Shown: positions 17,725 through 28,123, counted from the stretch's first letter. The stretch is DNA of 64,000 nt from Peptoniphilus_A genitalis (GCF_949769225.1 NZ_CATKPB010000003.1), one strand, 5' to 3'. Translations and numbers: made by a program. The notes: generated by a model from the sequence alone, not told the origin.

Positions 17725-18792
17725 TTATTTTGAGTGACTCTTTAACCAGTCCACTACAGTTGGTGCTACTTCTTCTTGACTCCTTCTACTTACAAACATT
17801 CCAATATGACCTGTAGGGAAAGATTTAGCTGTGTAGTCTTCGCTTCCCACATAATCTCCAATTGGAATAGATGCAGCATTAGGCACTTGGTTGTCTCTTT
17901 CTGCATAAAGATTTAGAACTGGCTGAGTGATTTTTTTCAAATCTACTTTTTTACCACCAACTTCCATTTCGCCTTTAATAAGACGATTTTCTCTATACAT
18001 TGCGTTTAAGAATTCCTTATAAGCCATTCCAGCTTGTCCAGGGCTGTCGAAAATCCACTTTTCCATAGTCATAAAACTTGAGAGATGTTCTGGATCGTCT
18101 AAGTCATTTATAACATCTACATATTTGTTCACCATAAGTGATAAAGGTTTTAAAGTTAGGAAACCTGTATTCATAAAGTCTCCTGGCACAACTCCATAGG
18201 CTTCTACCATCCTGTCTGGGTCTAAATATTTTCCCCACTTGAAAAGAAGTCCGTCATCTGTAGAGAAGTCTACAGGTGTAACCATAGTTACAAGATTTTT
18301 AACCTTTCCTGGATGAAGAGCTGTGTACATCAAACTAAAAGTACCACCTTGACAGACACCAAGAATATTTATCTTATCTGCGCCACTTTCTTTTCTTATG
18401 TGGTCAACAACATCGTCAATATAAATATTTATATAGTCATCTAAAGAGATATACTTGTCATCAGCTGTAGGGAAACCCCACTCTATTAAATATAAATCTA
18501 GTCCGCTGTCCACTAGTTTTTTAATAAAAGACTTGTCCTGACCAATATCCATCATTGAAGGAGTGTTCACAAGAGCATAAACAATTAGTGTTGGAACCTT
18601 ATTTACACTTCTTGTAGATTTGTTATAATGATAAAGTTTTAATTTATCTTCCTCGAAAACAACTTCCCTTGGAGTTTGATTAGCGTGATCATTAGTTGCA
18701 CTAATCATACTCTCATAACTCTTTAGAAATTTTTCTTGAGCCTTTATCCCTTCTTCAATGGATGTCTTTATATCAAAAAAATCTTTGTACAT
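17725..18792 (-). CDS. phaC: Class III PHA synthase catalytic subunit PhaC
   Basis: 355 aa, the length of class III (not class I, about 590 aa) synthases. Alpha/beta-hydrolase fold with the lipase-like box GVCQGG (nucleophile Cys147), Asp300 in 'AERDNQVP' and His329 in 'GHIGMF', matching the Cys-Asp-His triad of class III enzymes. Polymerises (R)-3-hydroxyacyl-CoA into polyester granules. The required partner PhaE is encoded just upstream. Ribosome site GGAGGA precedes ATG 18792. Confidence 0.95.
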   Translation of the reverse strand: MYKDFFDIKTSIEEGIKAQEKFLKSYESMISATNDHANQTPREVVFEEDKLKLYHYNKSTRSVNKVPTLIVYALVNTPSMMDIGQDKSFIKKLVDSGLDLYLIEWGFPTADDKYISLDDYINIYIDDVVDHIRKESGADKINILGVCQGGTFSLMYTALHPGKVKNLVTMVTPVDFSTDDGLLFKWGKYLDPDRMVEAYGVVPGDFMNTGFLTLKPLSLMVNKYVDVINDLDDPEHLSSFMTMEKWIFDSPGQAGMAYKEFLNAMYRENRLIKGEMEVGGKKVDLKKITQPVLNLYAERDNQVPNAASIPIGDYVGSEDYTAKSFPTGHIGMFVSRRSQEEVAPTVVDWLKSHSK

Positions 18793-18851
18793 TTTCTCCT
18801 CCTTTACCTAATCTATCTCAAAGTTTATTGCGATAATTTTTTAATCCTTCC

Positions 18852-20006
18852 TCAGTCTTTCTTACCCTTCAATTCTTCCAATTCTTTCTTTAAGGACCTA
18901 ACTTCACGTCTCAATTCGTAAACATTCTTATAAACATTATCTACTTCAGACTTTGTAACAATTGGAGAATCGCTAAGAGATTTTTCAATTAACTTGTCAA
19001 ATTCAATTTTAAAAATCATATAAGAATCTGCTGCCTTAGCAATAAGCTTTGAAAACTCATCTGTATAAAAATATTTTTCAATGGCATTTTCAACATGCTT
19101 TGACCACATCTTATAAAACTCATTGAAAGTTTTTGGATCTTCACCTTTATCAACTGCTTCAAAGTATTCTTCAAAAACTTCTTGGGAGTTCTTGTATCCA
19201 ACAGACAAAGATTTTGTCATAAATTCTGAGACAGAAATTAACATATCAATCATAGAATCTACAGCCTTATTGTTTTGCTCAAGCATTTCTCTTGAACTTC
19301 CAACTACAGGAGATTTTACTAAAATTCCAAAAGTTTTATTATAGGCATCCTTCCATTCTTTTAAAGAATCTGATAGCTTCATAGGATCCTTGTATATAGC
19401 TTCCATGTAAATATCAGCTATATTTTGGTAGGCAAAGGACCAAGGACCAACAAAATTTTCTAAAGTTTTTAAGTAAGTATTAAAGTAACTTTGAGAGTTA
19501 ATCATCAAGCCTTGAATTTCTTTAGGCAAAAGTGGAATTAAATTATTTGTGAAAATTTCATTAAATTGATTTACTAACTGGTTTAGATTTTCTTTGTAGA
19601 TATCACTTCCAGATTTTAAATAATCATCGTTGAACTTTTTCCATTGTTCATAAACACCAAGGTACAATTTGTTAGAGTTAAAAATTTTTTCAAAAACATC
19701 TCTAGTACCTGCTCCCATCATTTTGCTAGCATCAAAAGGATTATAATATTCCATCATCTTTGTCCAAGCTTCGTAAGGACTATTCATAAATGGATTTTCT
19801 TGACTTGAATTTTTAACCATATCTTCCCAACCCTTCATCCATGCTTGTTGGAACTTTGCCCAATCTTGATATTTAGTAAAATCAAAAGCATTGCCTTGCG
19901 CATTTTCATTTTCAGGATCTCTCTTTGGCAGAGCATCCATCCATGCCTTCATCATTTCTTGACTTGTTTTGAACATATCATTCCAAGCGTTGTTGTTCAT
20001 TGTCAT
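18852..20006 (-). CDS. phaE: Class III PHA synthase subunit PhaE
   Basis: 384 aa, mostly helical, with the tryptophan/aromatic-rich N-terminus of PhaE ('WNDMFKTSQEMMKAWMDALPK', 'YQDWAKFQQAWMKGWEDM'). The C-terminal ~40 residues ('VYELRREVRSLKKELEELKGKK') form a coiled coil. PhaE dimerises with and activates PhaC. First gene of phaE-phaC-phaJ. Start chosen at ATG 20006 with AGGGGG upstream; a second ATG two codons later is possible. No phasin, PhaR, thiolase or reductase gene is present here. Confidence 0.9.
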   Translation of the reverse strand: MTMNNNAWNDMFKTSQEMMKAWMDALPKRDPENENAQGNAFDFTKYQDWAKFQQAWMKGWEDMVKNSSQENPFMNSPYEAWTKMMEYYNPFDASKMMGAGTRDVFEKIFNSNKLYLGVYEQWKKFNDDYLKSGSDIYKENLNQLVNQFNEIFTNNLIPLLPKEIQGLMINSQSYFNTYLKTLENFVGPWSFAYQNIADIYMEAIYKDPMKLSDSLKEWKDAYNKTFGILVKSPVVGSSREMLEQNNKAVDSMIDMLISVSEFMTKSLSVGYKNSQEVFEEYFEAVDKGEDPKTFNEFYKMWSKHVENAIEKYFYTDEFSKLIAKAADSYMIFKIEFDKLIEKSLSDSPIVTKSEVDNVYKNVYELRREVRSLKKELEELKGKKD

Positions 20007-20138
20007 ATTATCCCCCTGTTTTCTAAATTTAAATTTACTTTTGTAGTTTATCTTATTAATAAATTACCCACTTTTTTATATTGTAAAACAATAATATTTG
20101 GTTTTGTTAAATTTTTATTAAAGCTTATGTAAAATTTA

Positions 20139-20534
20139 TTACTTCTTAGTCTTTTGTTAGCTTTTGATACCTTATAACTTTTTAAAAAACCATGTCTTAG
20201 TAATTTATAAAAATTTTTCTTTTGCCAGCTTATAAAAGTTTGTTACTCACTAAACAAATGCAAGTCTTTGATGATTCGCTTGTTGATAAATAAATAGAAA
20301 GCCACAAAACCTTACTTTCTTATGCTTTAATGCAAGGCTATTAAATTTTATTAGCTTATAATTTAATACAAGGCTGTAAAAATATCTTAGTTTATTATTT
20401 AATACAAGCTTGAAAAAAATTCTAGCTCCCAATAACTTAAAAGATTATAAAAATTTTTCTACTTCTATGTAATGACAAGCTTTTAAATTCTTACTAACTT
20501 TCAATTAATTAGTGGCTTCTTAGCAGCAACAATA
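20139..20534. repeat. Degenerate 36-nt tandem repeat array
   Basis: At least eight consecutive 36-nt units can be laid out from 20247 (20247, 20283, 20319, 20355, 20391, 20427, 20463, 20499), with weaker units back to 20139. The best three (20319-20426) share a core like TTTAATACAAGGCT and a following AT-rich half. The minus strand reads as 12-residue repeats (SLVLNYKLIKF-type) in a 60-codon open frame without a convincing start context. It lies between phaE and the rpoC terminator. Confidence 0.7.
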
Positions 20535-20557
20535 TTATTTTAAAAATTTGCACAAAA

Positions 20558-20585
20558 AAAGTAGGCCTATCTCTAAGCCTACTTT
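20558..20585 (-). terminator. Terminator of rpoBC
   Basis: Perfect 9-bp stem AAAGTAGGC/GCCTACTTT, 10-nt loop, T-run on the minus strand, 15 nt after the rpoC stop. Confidence 0.92.
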
Positions 20586-20599
20586 CAATTTATAAAATT

Positions 20600-23500
20600 T
20601 TATTCTTCTTCAACTGTTTCAAGTTCAACTTTTATGTCATCAGTTGTGATAACTTCAGAGTCTTCTAGGATATTGTAATCTTCTCTTAGGCTTTCGTCGA
20701 TTCCAATTTGAACCTTGGAATTAATACGAGCACCTGTACCTGCTGGTATAAGTTGTCCAATTATAATATTTTCCTTTAGACCTTCAAGCTTATCTTCCTT
20801 ACCCTTGATTGCTGCATCAGTAAGAACTCTTGTAGTTTCTTGGAAGGATGCTGCTGATAAGAAGGATTCTGTTGCAAGGGAAGCCTTTGTGATACCAAGT
20901 AAATTGATTTGACCAATTGCTGGTTCCTTACCTGCTTCAATAGCTTCTTTGTTTGCTCTCTTGTAGTCAACAACATTTACAAGAGATCCTGGAAGTAAAT
21001 CTGTGTCTCCTGCATCTTCTATCTTGCACTTTGATAGCATTTGTCTAACAATGATTTCAATGTGCTTGTCGTTGATGTCTACCCCTTGAAGTCTATAAAC
21101 TCTTTGAACTTCTTTTACAATGTATTCTTGTACACCCTTTTCGCCCTTAACACGTAGTAAGTCTTGTGGATATACAGAACCTTGTGTAAGTTCATCTCCT
21201 GCTTCAACTTCGTCGCCAGCTTTAACCTTTAGTCTTGATCCATAAACGATGTTGTAGGAGTCTACTGTTCCATCTTCAGCTGTAATAAGAACTTCTCTCT
21301 TCTTGTTAGTTTCCTTAATGTCAACTACCCCAGCACGTTCTGCAATAACTGCAAGACCCTTTGGCTTTCTAGCTTCGAAAAGTTCTTCAACTCTTGGAAG
21401 ACCTTGAGTGATATCGGCAGCTGCCGCTACACCACCAGTGTGGAAAGTTCTCATTGTAAGTTGTGTACCCGGTTCACCAATTGATTGGGCAGCAATTACA
21501 CCAACTGCTTCACCAATTCCAATGTGTGATCCTGTTGCAAGGTTTCTACCATAGCAGTGGGCACAAACCCCAGTCTTACTCTTACAGCCAAGGATTGATC
21601 TAACCTTAACTTCTTCTATTCCTAGAGATTCAATTAGGGCTGCGTCGTCATCAGAGATAGCTTCGTTTGCTCCAACAATTACTTCTCCAGTTTCTGGGTT
21701 AACTATATCTTCAAAGGAATATCTTCCTTCGATTCTATCTGCAAGAGATTCTATTAATTCTTTTCCATCTTTAAAGGCTCTAGCTACAAGATATTCATCT
21801 GTGCCACAGTCTTCTTCAGAGATAATAACTTGTTGTGAAACGTCTACTAGTCTTCTTGTCAAGTAACCAGAGTCAGCAGTTCTTAGGGCTGTATCGGCAA
21901 GACCCTTTCTAGAACCGTGGGCTGACATGTAGAATTCAAGTACTGAAAGACCTTCTCTAAAGTTTGAAGTGATTGGAACTTCGATAGTTCTACCTGAAGG
22001 TGATGCCATAAGTCCACGCATACCTGCAAGTTGTCTGATTTGGTTCTTAGAACCTCTGGCTCCAGAGTCTGCCATGATGTAGATGTTGTTTAGGGCATCA
22101 AAGCCGTCCATTACATCATCAGTTAGGTCATCTGTTGCCTTGTTCCAAATTTCAATTACCTTTTCATATCTTTCTTCATCAGAAATAAGACCCTTTCTAA
22201 AGGCTTTTTCATACTTAGCTACTTCTTGTTCAGCTGCTGCTAAGATTTCTGGTTTAGAGTCAGGAATTTGTACGTCACCCATTGAAATTGAAATAGCTCC
22301 AATAGTTGAGTAATGATATCCTGTTGCCTTGATGTTATCAAGAAGTTCAGCAGTTTTTATATTTCCATGTTTTTTATAAGTTTTTTCAATTATTTTTCCA
22401 AGAAGTTTCTTGTCTACAACTTGGTCGATTTCAAGTGAATATTTATCTTCATCCCTGTTAACAAAACCAAGGTCTTGTGGGATAAATTCATTCATAATAA
22501 ATCTACCAACAGTTGATGGGACAATTTTACCCCTCTTGTCATTTTCATCTGCATATCTTCTTACAGATACCTTTGATTGAAGGTGTAAGAATCCTGATTC
22601 ATAAGCGTGGAACATTTCATCATAATTTCTATAAACTGATCCGTCGCCCTTTAGCTTATCTTCTCTCATAAGTGTTAGATAATATGAACCAAGAACCATA
22701 TCTTGTGTAGGAGTAGTAATTGGCTTACCATCCTTTAGAGCCAAGATATTGTTAGTTGAAAGCATTAATAGTCTTGCTTCAGCTTGTGCTTCAGTTGATA
22801 GTGGTAAATGGACAGCCATTTGGTCACCATCGAAGTCGGCGTTATATGCTGTACAGGAAAGTGGATGAAGCTTAATAGCCTTTCCTTCTACAAGGATAGG
22901 TTCAAAGGCTTGAATACCAAGTCTGTGAAGTGTCGGTGCACGGTTAAGAAGAACTGGGTGATCTTTTATAACTTCTTCAAGTACATCCCAAACTTCTTCT
23001 TTTCCTCTCTCAACCATTCTCTTTGCAGATTTAATGTTGTAAGTTAGGCCACGAGAAACAAGTTCCTTCATTACAAAAGGTTTAAATAGTTCTAGTGCCA
23101 TATTCTTTGGAAGTCCACATTGGTAAAATTTAAGGTCTGGTCCAACTACGATTACAGAACGACCAGAGTAGTCAACTCTCTTACCAAGTAAGTTTTGACG
23201 GAAACGACCTTGCTTACCCTTTAACATTTCTGATAAAGATTTAAGTGGTCTGTTTCCCGGTCCTGTAACAGGTCTTCCACGTCTACCGTTGTCAATAAGA
23301 GCATCTACAGATTCTTGTAGCATTCTCTTTTCATTTCTAACGATAATGTCTGGAGCATTTATGTCCATTAACTTCTTAAGTCTATTGTTTCTATTTACAA
23401 TTCTTCTATATAAATCGTTTAAGTCACTTGTTGCAAATCTTCCACCATCAAGTTGTACCATTGGTCTTAGGTCTGGTGGTATAACAGGGATTGCATCAAG

Positions 23501-24187
23501 AATCATCCACTCAGGCTTGTTGTCTGATTGGATAAAGGCATCAATAACTTCTAGCCTTCTTGTGATTCTAATTTTCTTTTGTCCAGTTGCATCTTGGAGT
23601 TCTTCTGTTAGTTCATCATTTTCCTTTTGAAGGTCAACTTTTTCTAGAAGGTCTCTAATAGCTTCTGCACCCATCTTTGCAATAAACTTGTCCCCATATT
23701 CTCTCTTGAATTCCCTATATTCAATTTCTGATAATAGTTGTTTTTCATAAAGAGTTGTTTCGCCTGGTTCAACATAAGTTACTACATAAGATGCAAAGTA
23801 AAGTACTTTTTCAAGGGCCCTAGGGCTCATGTCTAGTACAAGACCCATTCTTGAAGGGATTCCCTTGAAGTACCAAATGTGTGATACTGGAGCAGCAAGT
23901 TCAATATGACCCATTCTTTCACGACGAACCTTAGCCTTTGTGACTTCAACGCCACATTTTTCGCAGACTACTCCCTTGTATCTTACTCTTTTATATTTTC
24001 CACAGGAACATTCCCAGTCCTTAGTAGGTCCAAATATTTTTTCACAAAATAGACCTTCTTTTTCAGGCTTTAATGTCCTGTAATTTATAGTTTCCGGTTT
24101 TTTAACTTCTCCATAAGACCAAGATCTGATCTTTTGAGGTGAAGCTAGTCCAATTTTTATTGAATGGAATAATTCATGTTCGCTCAA
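20600..24187 (-). CDS. rpoC: RNA polymerase beta' subunit
   Basis: 1195 aa, full length for a Firmicute. N-terminal zinc site 'CSCGKYKRVRYKGVVCEKCG', catalytic Mg motif 'NADFDGDQMAVHLP' near residue 455, bridge-helix and trigger-loop region ('GSRKGLADTALRTADSGYLTRRLVD'), and second zinc region 'CKSKTGVCAHCYG'. Transcribed 36 nt after rpoB. Nothing unusual apart from an acidic C-terminus. Confidence 0.99.
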   Translation of the reverse strand: MSEHELFHSIKIGLASPQKIRSWSYGEVKKPETINYRTLKPEKEGLFCEKIFGPTKDWECSCGKYKRVRYKGVVCEKCGVEVTKAKVRRERMGHIELAAPVSHIWYFKGIPSRMGLVLDMSPRALEKVLYFASYVVTYVEPGETTLYEKQLLSEIEYREFKREYGDKFIAKMGAEAIRDLLEKVDLQKENDELTEELQDATGQKKIRITRRLEVIDAFIQSDNKPEWMILDAIPVIPPDLRPMVQLDGGRFATSDLNDLYRRIVNRNNRLKKLMDINAPDIIVRNEKRMLQESVDALIDNGRRGRPVTGPGNRPLKSLSEMLKGKQGRFRQNLLGKRVDYSGRSVIVVGPDLKFYQCGLPKNMALELFKPFVMKELVSRGLTYNIKSAKRMVERGKEEVWDVLEEVIKDHPVLLNRAPTLHRLGIQAFEPILVEGKAIKLHPLSCTAYNADFDGDQMAVHLPLSTEAQAEARLLMLSTNNILALKDGKPITTPTQDMVLGSYYLTLMREDKLKGDGSVYRNYDEMFHAYESGFLHLQSKVSVRRYADENDKRGKIVPSTVGRFIMNEFIPQDLGFVNRDEDKYSLEIDQVVDKKLLGKIIEKTYKKHGNIKTAELLDNIKATGYHYSTIGAISISMGDVQIPDSKPEILAAAEQEVAKYEKAFRKGLISDEERYEKVIEIWNKATDDLTDDVMDGFDALNNIYIMADSGARGSKNQIRQLAGMRGLMASPSGRTIEVPITSNFREGLSVLEFYMSAHGSRKGLADTALRTADSGYLTRRLVDVSQQVIISEEDCGTDEYLVARAFKDGKELIESLADRIEGRYSFEDIVNPETGEVIVGANEAISDDDAALIESLGIEEVKVRSILGCKSKTGVCAHCYGRNLATGSHIGIGEAVGVIAAQSIGEPGTQLTMRTFHTGGVAAAADITQGLPRVEELFEARKPKGLAVIAERAGVVDIKETNKKREVLITAEDGTVDSYNIVYGSRLKVKAGDEVEAGDELTQGSVYPQDLLRVKGEKGVQEYIVKEVQRVYRLQGVDINDKHIEIIVRQMLSKCKIEDAGDTDLLPGSLVNVVDYKRANKEAIEAGKEPAIGQINLLGITKASLATESFLSAASFQETTRVLTDAAIKGKEDKLEGLKENIIIGQLIPAGTGARINSKVQIGIDESLREDYNILEDSEVITTDDIKVELETVEEE

Positions 24188-24223
24188 GGAGCACTTCTCC
24201 TTTCATATTAATTAAAACAATAA

Positions 24224-27200
24224 TTAATCTTCAGATTCATCGGATTCATCATCGTCTTCATACTCGCCGTCTTCATCTTCGTAGAAGTGACTGTTTTCAA
24301 AAGACTCAACTTCATCAGTTGAAATTGTTCTGATTCCAATATTTGCAGTTCCAGTTTGTTCGATTAGTTCCTTTAATTCATCATCGTCTGACTTTGTATT
24401 ATTATCATCGATGTTATCAATCTTTGTTAGTTCATCTTCATCAACTTCAAGGTCAACTTCATTGCCCTTTTCGTCAAGAACTTGAATTTCAAGAGCTAGT
24501 GCTTGAAGTTCTTTAATTAGAACCTTAAAGGATTCAGGAACTCCTGGTTGTGGAATGTTTTCGCCCTTAACAATAGCTTCGTAAGTCTTAACACGACCAA
24601 CAATGTCGTCAGACTTAACTGTAAGCATTTCTTGTAGAGTATGGCTGGCACCATATGCTTCAAGAGCCCAAACTTCCATTTCTCCAAATCTTTGTCCACC
24701 GAATTGTGCCTTACCTCCAAGAGGTTGTTGTGTAACAAGGGAGTAAGGTCCAGTAGAACGAGCGTGGATCTTTTCATCAACCAAGTGGTGAAGTTTCAAC
24801 ATATACATGTAACCAACTGTTACAGGGTGGTCAAATTCTTCTCCAGTTCTACCATCTCTTAGTTGAATTTTTCCATCTCTAGAATATCCAGCTTCTTCAA
24901 GTGTATCGAAAATGTCATTTTCATTGGCACCGTCAAATACTGGTGTGGCAACGTGCCATCCAAGTTTTTTGGCAGCAAGTCCCAAGTGAACTTCTAGTAC
25001 TTGTCCAAGGTTCATACGAGAAGGAACCCCTAGTGGGTTAAGAACAATTTGGATTGGTGTACCATCTGGCATATAAGGCATGTCTTCCTTAGGCATAACC
25101 CTAGAGATAACACCCTTGTTACCGTGACGACCACACATCTTATCTCCAACTTGAATCTTTCTCTTTGTAGCAACAAAGACTCTTACCATTTCGTTGACAC
25201 CTGGTTGAAGTTCGTCTCCTTCAGACCTATTAAATGTCTTAACATCAACAACAATTCCTTGTTCACCGTGAGGAAGTCTAAGGGAAGTATCTCTTACTTC
25301 TCTTGCCTTTTCACCAAAGATTGAACGAAGAAGTCTTTCTTCTGCAGAAAGTTCAGTTTCTCCCTTTGGAGTTACCTTACCAACTAGGATATCTCCTGGT
25401 TTAACTTCTGCACCAATTCTTATAATACCTCTGTCGTCAAGATCCTTTAACATGTCTTCCCCAACATTAGGGATGTCTCTTGTAATTTCTTCAGGTCCAA
25501 GTTTTGTATCTCTTGCTTCTGATTCATATTCTTCAATGTGAAGTGAAGTTAACACGTCATCAATAACAAGTTCTTGACTTACAAGCATAGCGTCTTCGTA
25601 GTTATATCCTTCCCAGTTCATAAAGGCTATTAGGATATTTTTACCAAGAGCCATTTCACCTTGGTCTGTACTTGGTCCATCGGCAATGATTTCTCCTGCT
25701 TCTACAAGGTCGCCTTCCTTAACAATAGGTCTTTGGTTAATTGTAGTTCCTTGGTTACCACCCATAAACTTGTGAAGTTTATAAGTGTCAATTCCCTTGT
25801 CAGATTCTCTTTCCACTTCAATGTGAACAGAGTCAACTTTTTTGATTTTACCCTTGTTCTTAGAAACAATTACAACACCGGAGTCCTTTGCTGCCCTGTA
25901 TTCAATACCGGTTCCAACAACAGGAGCCTCAGTCTTTAATAGAGGTACTGCTTGACGCTGCATGTTGGCACCCATTAGGGCCCTGTTGGCGTCGTCGTTT
26001 TCCAAGAAAGGAATCATGGAAGTACCTACAGCAACAATTTGTTGAGGAGAAACGTCCATGTAGTTTACATCTTTAATGTCGAAAATATCGGCATTACCGC
26101 CATGACCTCTGGCAGCAATCCTATCTTCAACGAATCTATTATTTTCATCAAGTCTTTCGTCAGCTTGAGCAATGATTTGTTCGTACTCAACATCGGCAGT
26201 TAGATAATCTATTTGATCAGTTACAACTCCGTTAACAACCTTCCTATATGGAGTCTCAATAAAACCATAGTCGTTTATTCTTGCGTAAGTTGTAAGGGAA
26301 GTGATAAGTCCAATGTTTGGACCTTCTGGTGTCTCAATAGGACACATTCTTCCGTAATGTGAGTTATGGACGTCACGCACTTCAAATCCAGCCCTATCTC
26401 TGCTCAACCCACCAGGTCCTAGTGCAGATAACCTTCTCTTGTGAGTTAATTCTGATAGAGGATTATTTTGGTCCATAAATTGTGAAAGTTGTGAAGAGCC
26501 AAAGAATTCTTTTATGGCTGCTGTCACAGGTCTAATATTTATAAGTGATTGTGGAGTTGTTGCATCAACATCTTGTACAGTCATCCTTTCACGGATAACT
26601 CTTTCCATTCTTGAAATACCAATCCTAAATTGGTTTTGAAGAAGTTCTCCAACAGATCTAATTCTTCTGTTTCCAAGGTGGTCAATATCGTCAACGGATC
26701 CCACGTTATTCATAAGTCCAAATTGATAATTTATACCAGCGATAATATCGTCGATTAAAATATTTTTTGGAGATAATTCTTTATGAGCCTTTACTAGCTC
26801 TTCCTTAAACTTTTCTGTGTCTTCAGAATATTCTTCATAAAGTTCATCGAAAAGTGGTCTATAAACTTTTTCTTTAAATCCAAGTTCTTCCATGTCGAAG
26901 TCTAGTTCATAGGCATCGACAAAAGTGAAGTTGTTACCTATTACTATTGTATTTTCACTTGCGTGTTCATAGTTTTCATCAGTTTTTACTAGAACTTGGT
27001 TAACACCAGCTGCTTCAATCTTTTCAGCCTTTGCCCTGTTTAGTAGTTCGCCAGCTTCTGCTAAGATTTCCCCAGTCATTGGGTCAACTATGTCTTCAGC
27101 AGGAATATTACCTTCAAGTCTTGCAGAAATTCCAAGCTTCTTGTTGAATTTATATCTACCAACCTTAGCAAGGTCATATCTTCTGTCATCGAAGAACATA

Positions 27201-27979
27201 TTCTCAAATAATGATTGAGCTGAATCAATAGTAGGTGGTTCACCTGGTCTTAATTTTTTATAAATTTCAAGTAAAGCTTCACTCTTATTAGTAGTAGTAT
27301 CTTTTTCAAGTGTCTTTAATACAGCTTCACTTTCTCCAATTACGTCCATGATCTCTTGGTTAGATTCAACTCCAAGGGCTCTTAGTAAGATAGTAATTGG
27401 AATTTTTCTTGTTCTATCAATTCTTACATTGATAACTCCTTGAGCATCAGTTTCAAATTCAAGCCAAGCTCCCCTATTTGGTATAAGTGTTGCCGAATAG
27501 ATTTTCTTACCTGTCTTGTCTCTTTCTTCTTTATAATATGCTCCTGGACTTCTTACAAGTTGTGAAACAACTACACGTTCTGCCCCATTTATTACAAATG
27601 TGCCAGTTGGTGTCATAAGTGGAAGATCGCCCATAAAGACTTCTTGTTCCTTAACTTCGCCAGTTTCACTATTGATAAGTCTTACCTTTGCCTTTAATGG
27701 CGCAGAGTAATTTGTGTCTCTCTGTTTAGATTCGTCTATATCATATTTGATATCCTCAGATAAATGATAGTCAACAAATTCTAAAATTAAATTTCCAGAA
27801 TAATCCTCGATAGGAGATACGTCATCAAAAACTTCTTTCAATCCTTCTTCAATCAACCATTTGTATGAAGAAGTCTGCACGTCAAGAAGATTTGGAAGTG
27901 ACATAACTTCGTCTACACGAGAAAAACTCATTCTCTCACGTTTCCCATATTTAACAGGATGTACCATTAATTTTCTCAC
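24224..27979 (-). CDS. rpoB: RNA polymerase beta subunit
   Basis: 1251 aa, full length with an extra acidic C-terminal tail (the last ~20 residues are almost all D/E/S). The rifampicin pocket region 'GSSQLSQFMDQNNPLSELTHKRRLSALGPGGLSRDRAGFEVRDVH' is intact. Sensitive-type residues are seen at the common resistance positions (D, H and S in 'DQNNPLSELTHKRRLSALG'). Preceded by its own promoter; the usual upstream rplJ-rplL pair is not adjacent. Confidence 0.99.
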   Translation of the reverse strand: MRKLMVHPVKYGKRERMSFSRVDEVMSLPNLLDVQTSSYKWLIEEGLKEVFDDVSPIEDYSGNLILEFVDYHLSEDIKYDIDESKQRDTNYSAPLKAKVRLINSETGEVKEQEVFMGDLPLMTPTGTFVINGAERVVVSQLVRSPGAYYKEERDKTGKKIYSATLIPNRGAWLEFETDAQGVINVRIDRTRKIPITILLRALGVESNQEIMDVIGESEAVLKTLEKDTTTNKSEALLEIYKKLRPGEPPTIDSAQSLFENMFFDDRRYDLAKVGRYKFNKKLGISARLEGNIPAEDIVDPMTGEILAEAGELLNRAKAEKIEAAGVNQVLVKTDENYEHASENTIVIGNNFTFVDAYELDFDMEELGFKEKVYRPLFDELYEEYSEDTEKFKEELVKAHKELSPKNILIDDIIAGINYQFGLMNNVGSVDDIDHLGNRRIRSVGELLQNQFRIGISRMERVIRERMTVQDVDATTPQSLINIRPVTAAIKEFFGSSQLSQFMDQNNPLSELTHKRRLSALGPGGLSRDRAGFEVRDVHNSHYGRMCPIETPEGPNIGLITSLTTYARINDYGFIETPYRKVVNGVVTDQIDYLTADVEYEQIIAQADERLDENNRFVEDRIAARGHGGNADIFDIKDVNYMDVSPQQIVAVGTSMIPFLENDDANRALMGANMQRQAVPLLKTEAPVVGTGIEYRAAKDSGVVIVSKNKGKIKKVDSVHIEVERESDKGIDTYKLHKFMGGNQGTTINQRPIVKEGDLVEAGEIIADGPSTDQGEMALGKNILIAFMNWEGYNYEDAMLVSQELVIDDVLTSLHIEEYESEARDTKLGPEEITRDIPNVGEDMLKDLDDRGIIRIGAEVKPGDILVGKVTPKGETELSAEERLLRSIFGEKAREVRDTSLRLPHGEQGIVVDVKTFNRSEGDELQPGVNEMVRVFVATKRKIQVGDKMCGRHGNKGVISRVMPKEDMPYMPDGTPIQIVLNPLGVPSRMNLGQVLEVHLGLAAKKLGWHVATPVFDGANENDIFDTLEEAGYSRDGKIQLRDGRTGEEFDHPVTVGYMYMLKLHHLVDEKIHARSTGPYSLVTQQPLGGKAQFGGQRFGEMEVWALEAYGASHTLQEMLTVKSDDIVGRVKTYEAIVKGENIPQPGVPESFKVLIKELQALALEIQVLDEKGNEVDLEVDEDELTKIDNIDDNNTKSDDDELKELIEQTGTANIGIRTISTDEVESFENSHFYEDEDGEYEDDDESDESED

Positions 27980-28050
27980 CCTAGCCTTTCAAATGAGTGT
28001 ATCCAATTAGAGTCCAAATCACCACTCTAATTATTATTATGCAAATAGGT

Positions 28051-28079
28051 ATTTTATCATTATTATTGACACTTTGCAA
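28051..28079 (-). promoter_or_regulatory. Promoter of rpoBC
   Basis: Minus strand TTGCAA (28079-28074) and TAAAAT (28056-28051), 17-nt spacer, about 70 nt before rpoB. Confidence 0.65.
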
Positions 28080-28096
28080 GTTATTTAAACAAAAAA

Positions 28097-28120
28097 ATCC
28101 TGCCAAAAGGCAGAATTCTT
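28097..28120 (-). terminator. Terminator after the DsrE-like gene
   Basis: AATTCTGCC/GGCAGGATT-type stem with an AAAA loop, T-runs on both sides, immediately after the stop at 28124. Confidence 0.8.
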
Positions 28121-28123
28121 TTT

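Noticed and set aside
20247..20534. Possible CRISPR array because of a 36-nt period
   Set aside because: The units are degenerate along their whole length, with no constant repeat alternating with unique spacers, and no cas genes are nearby.
25049..26076. Several 60-90-aa plus-strand ORFs opposite rpoB
   Set aside because: All are antisense shadows of rpoB without ribosome sites.
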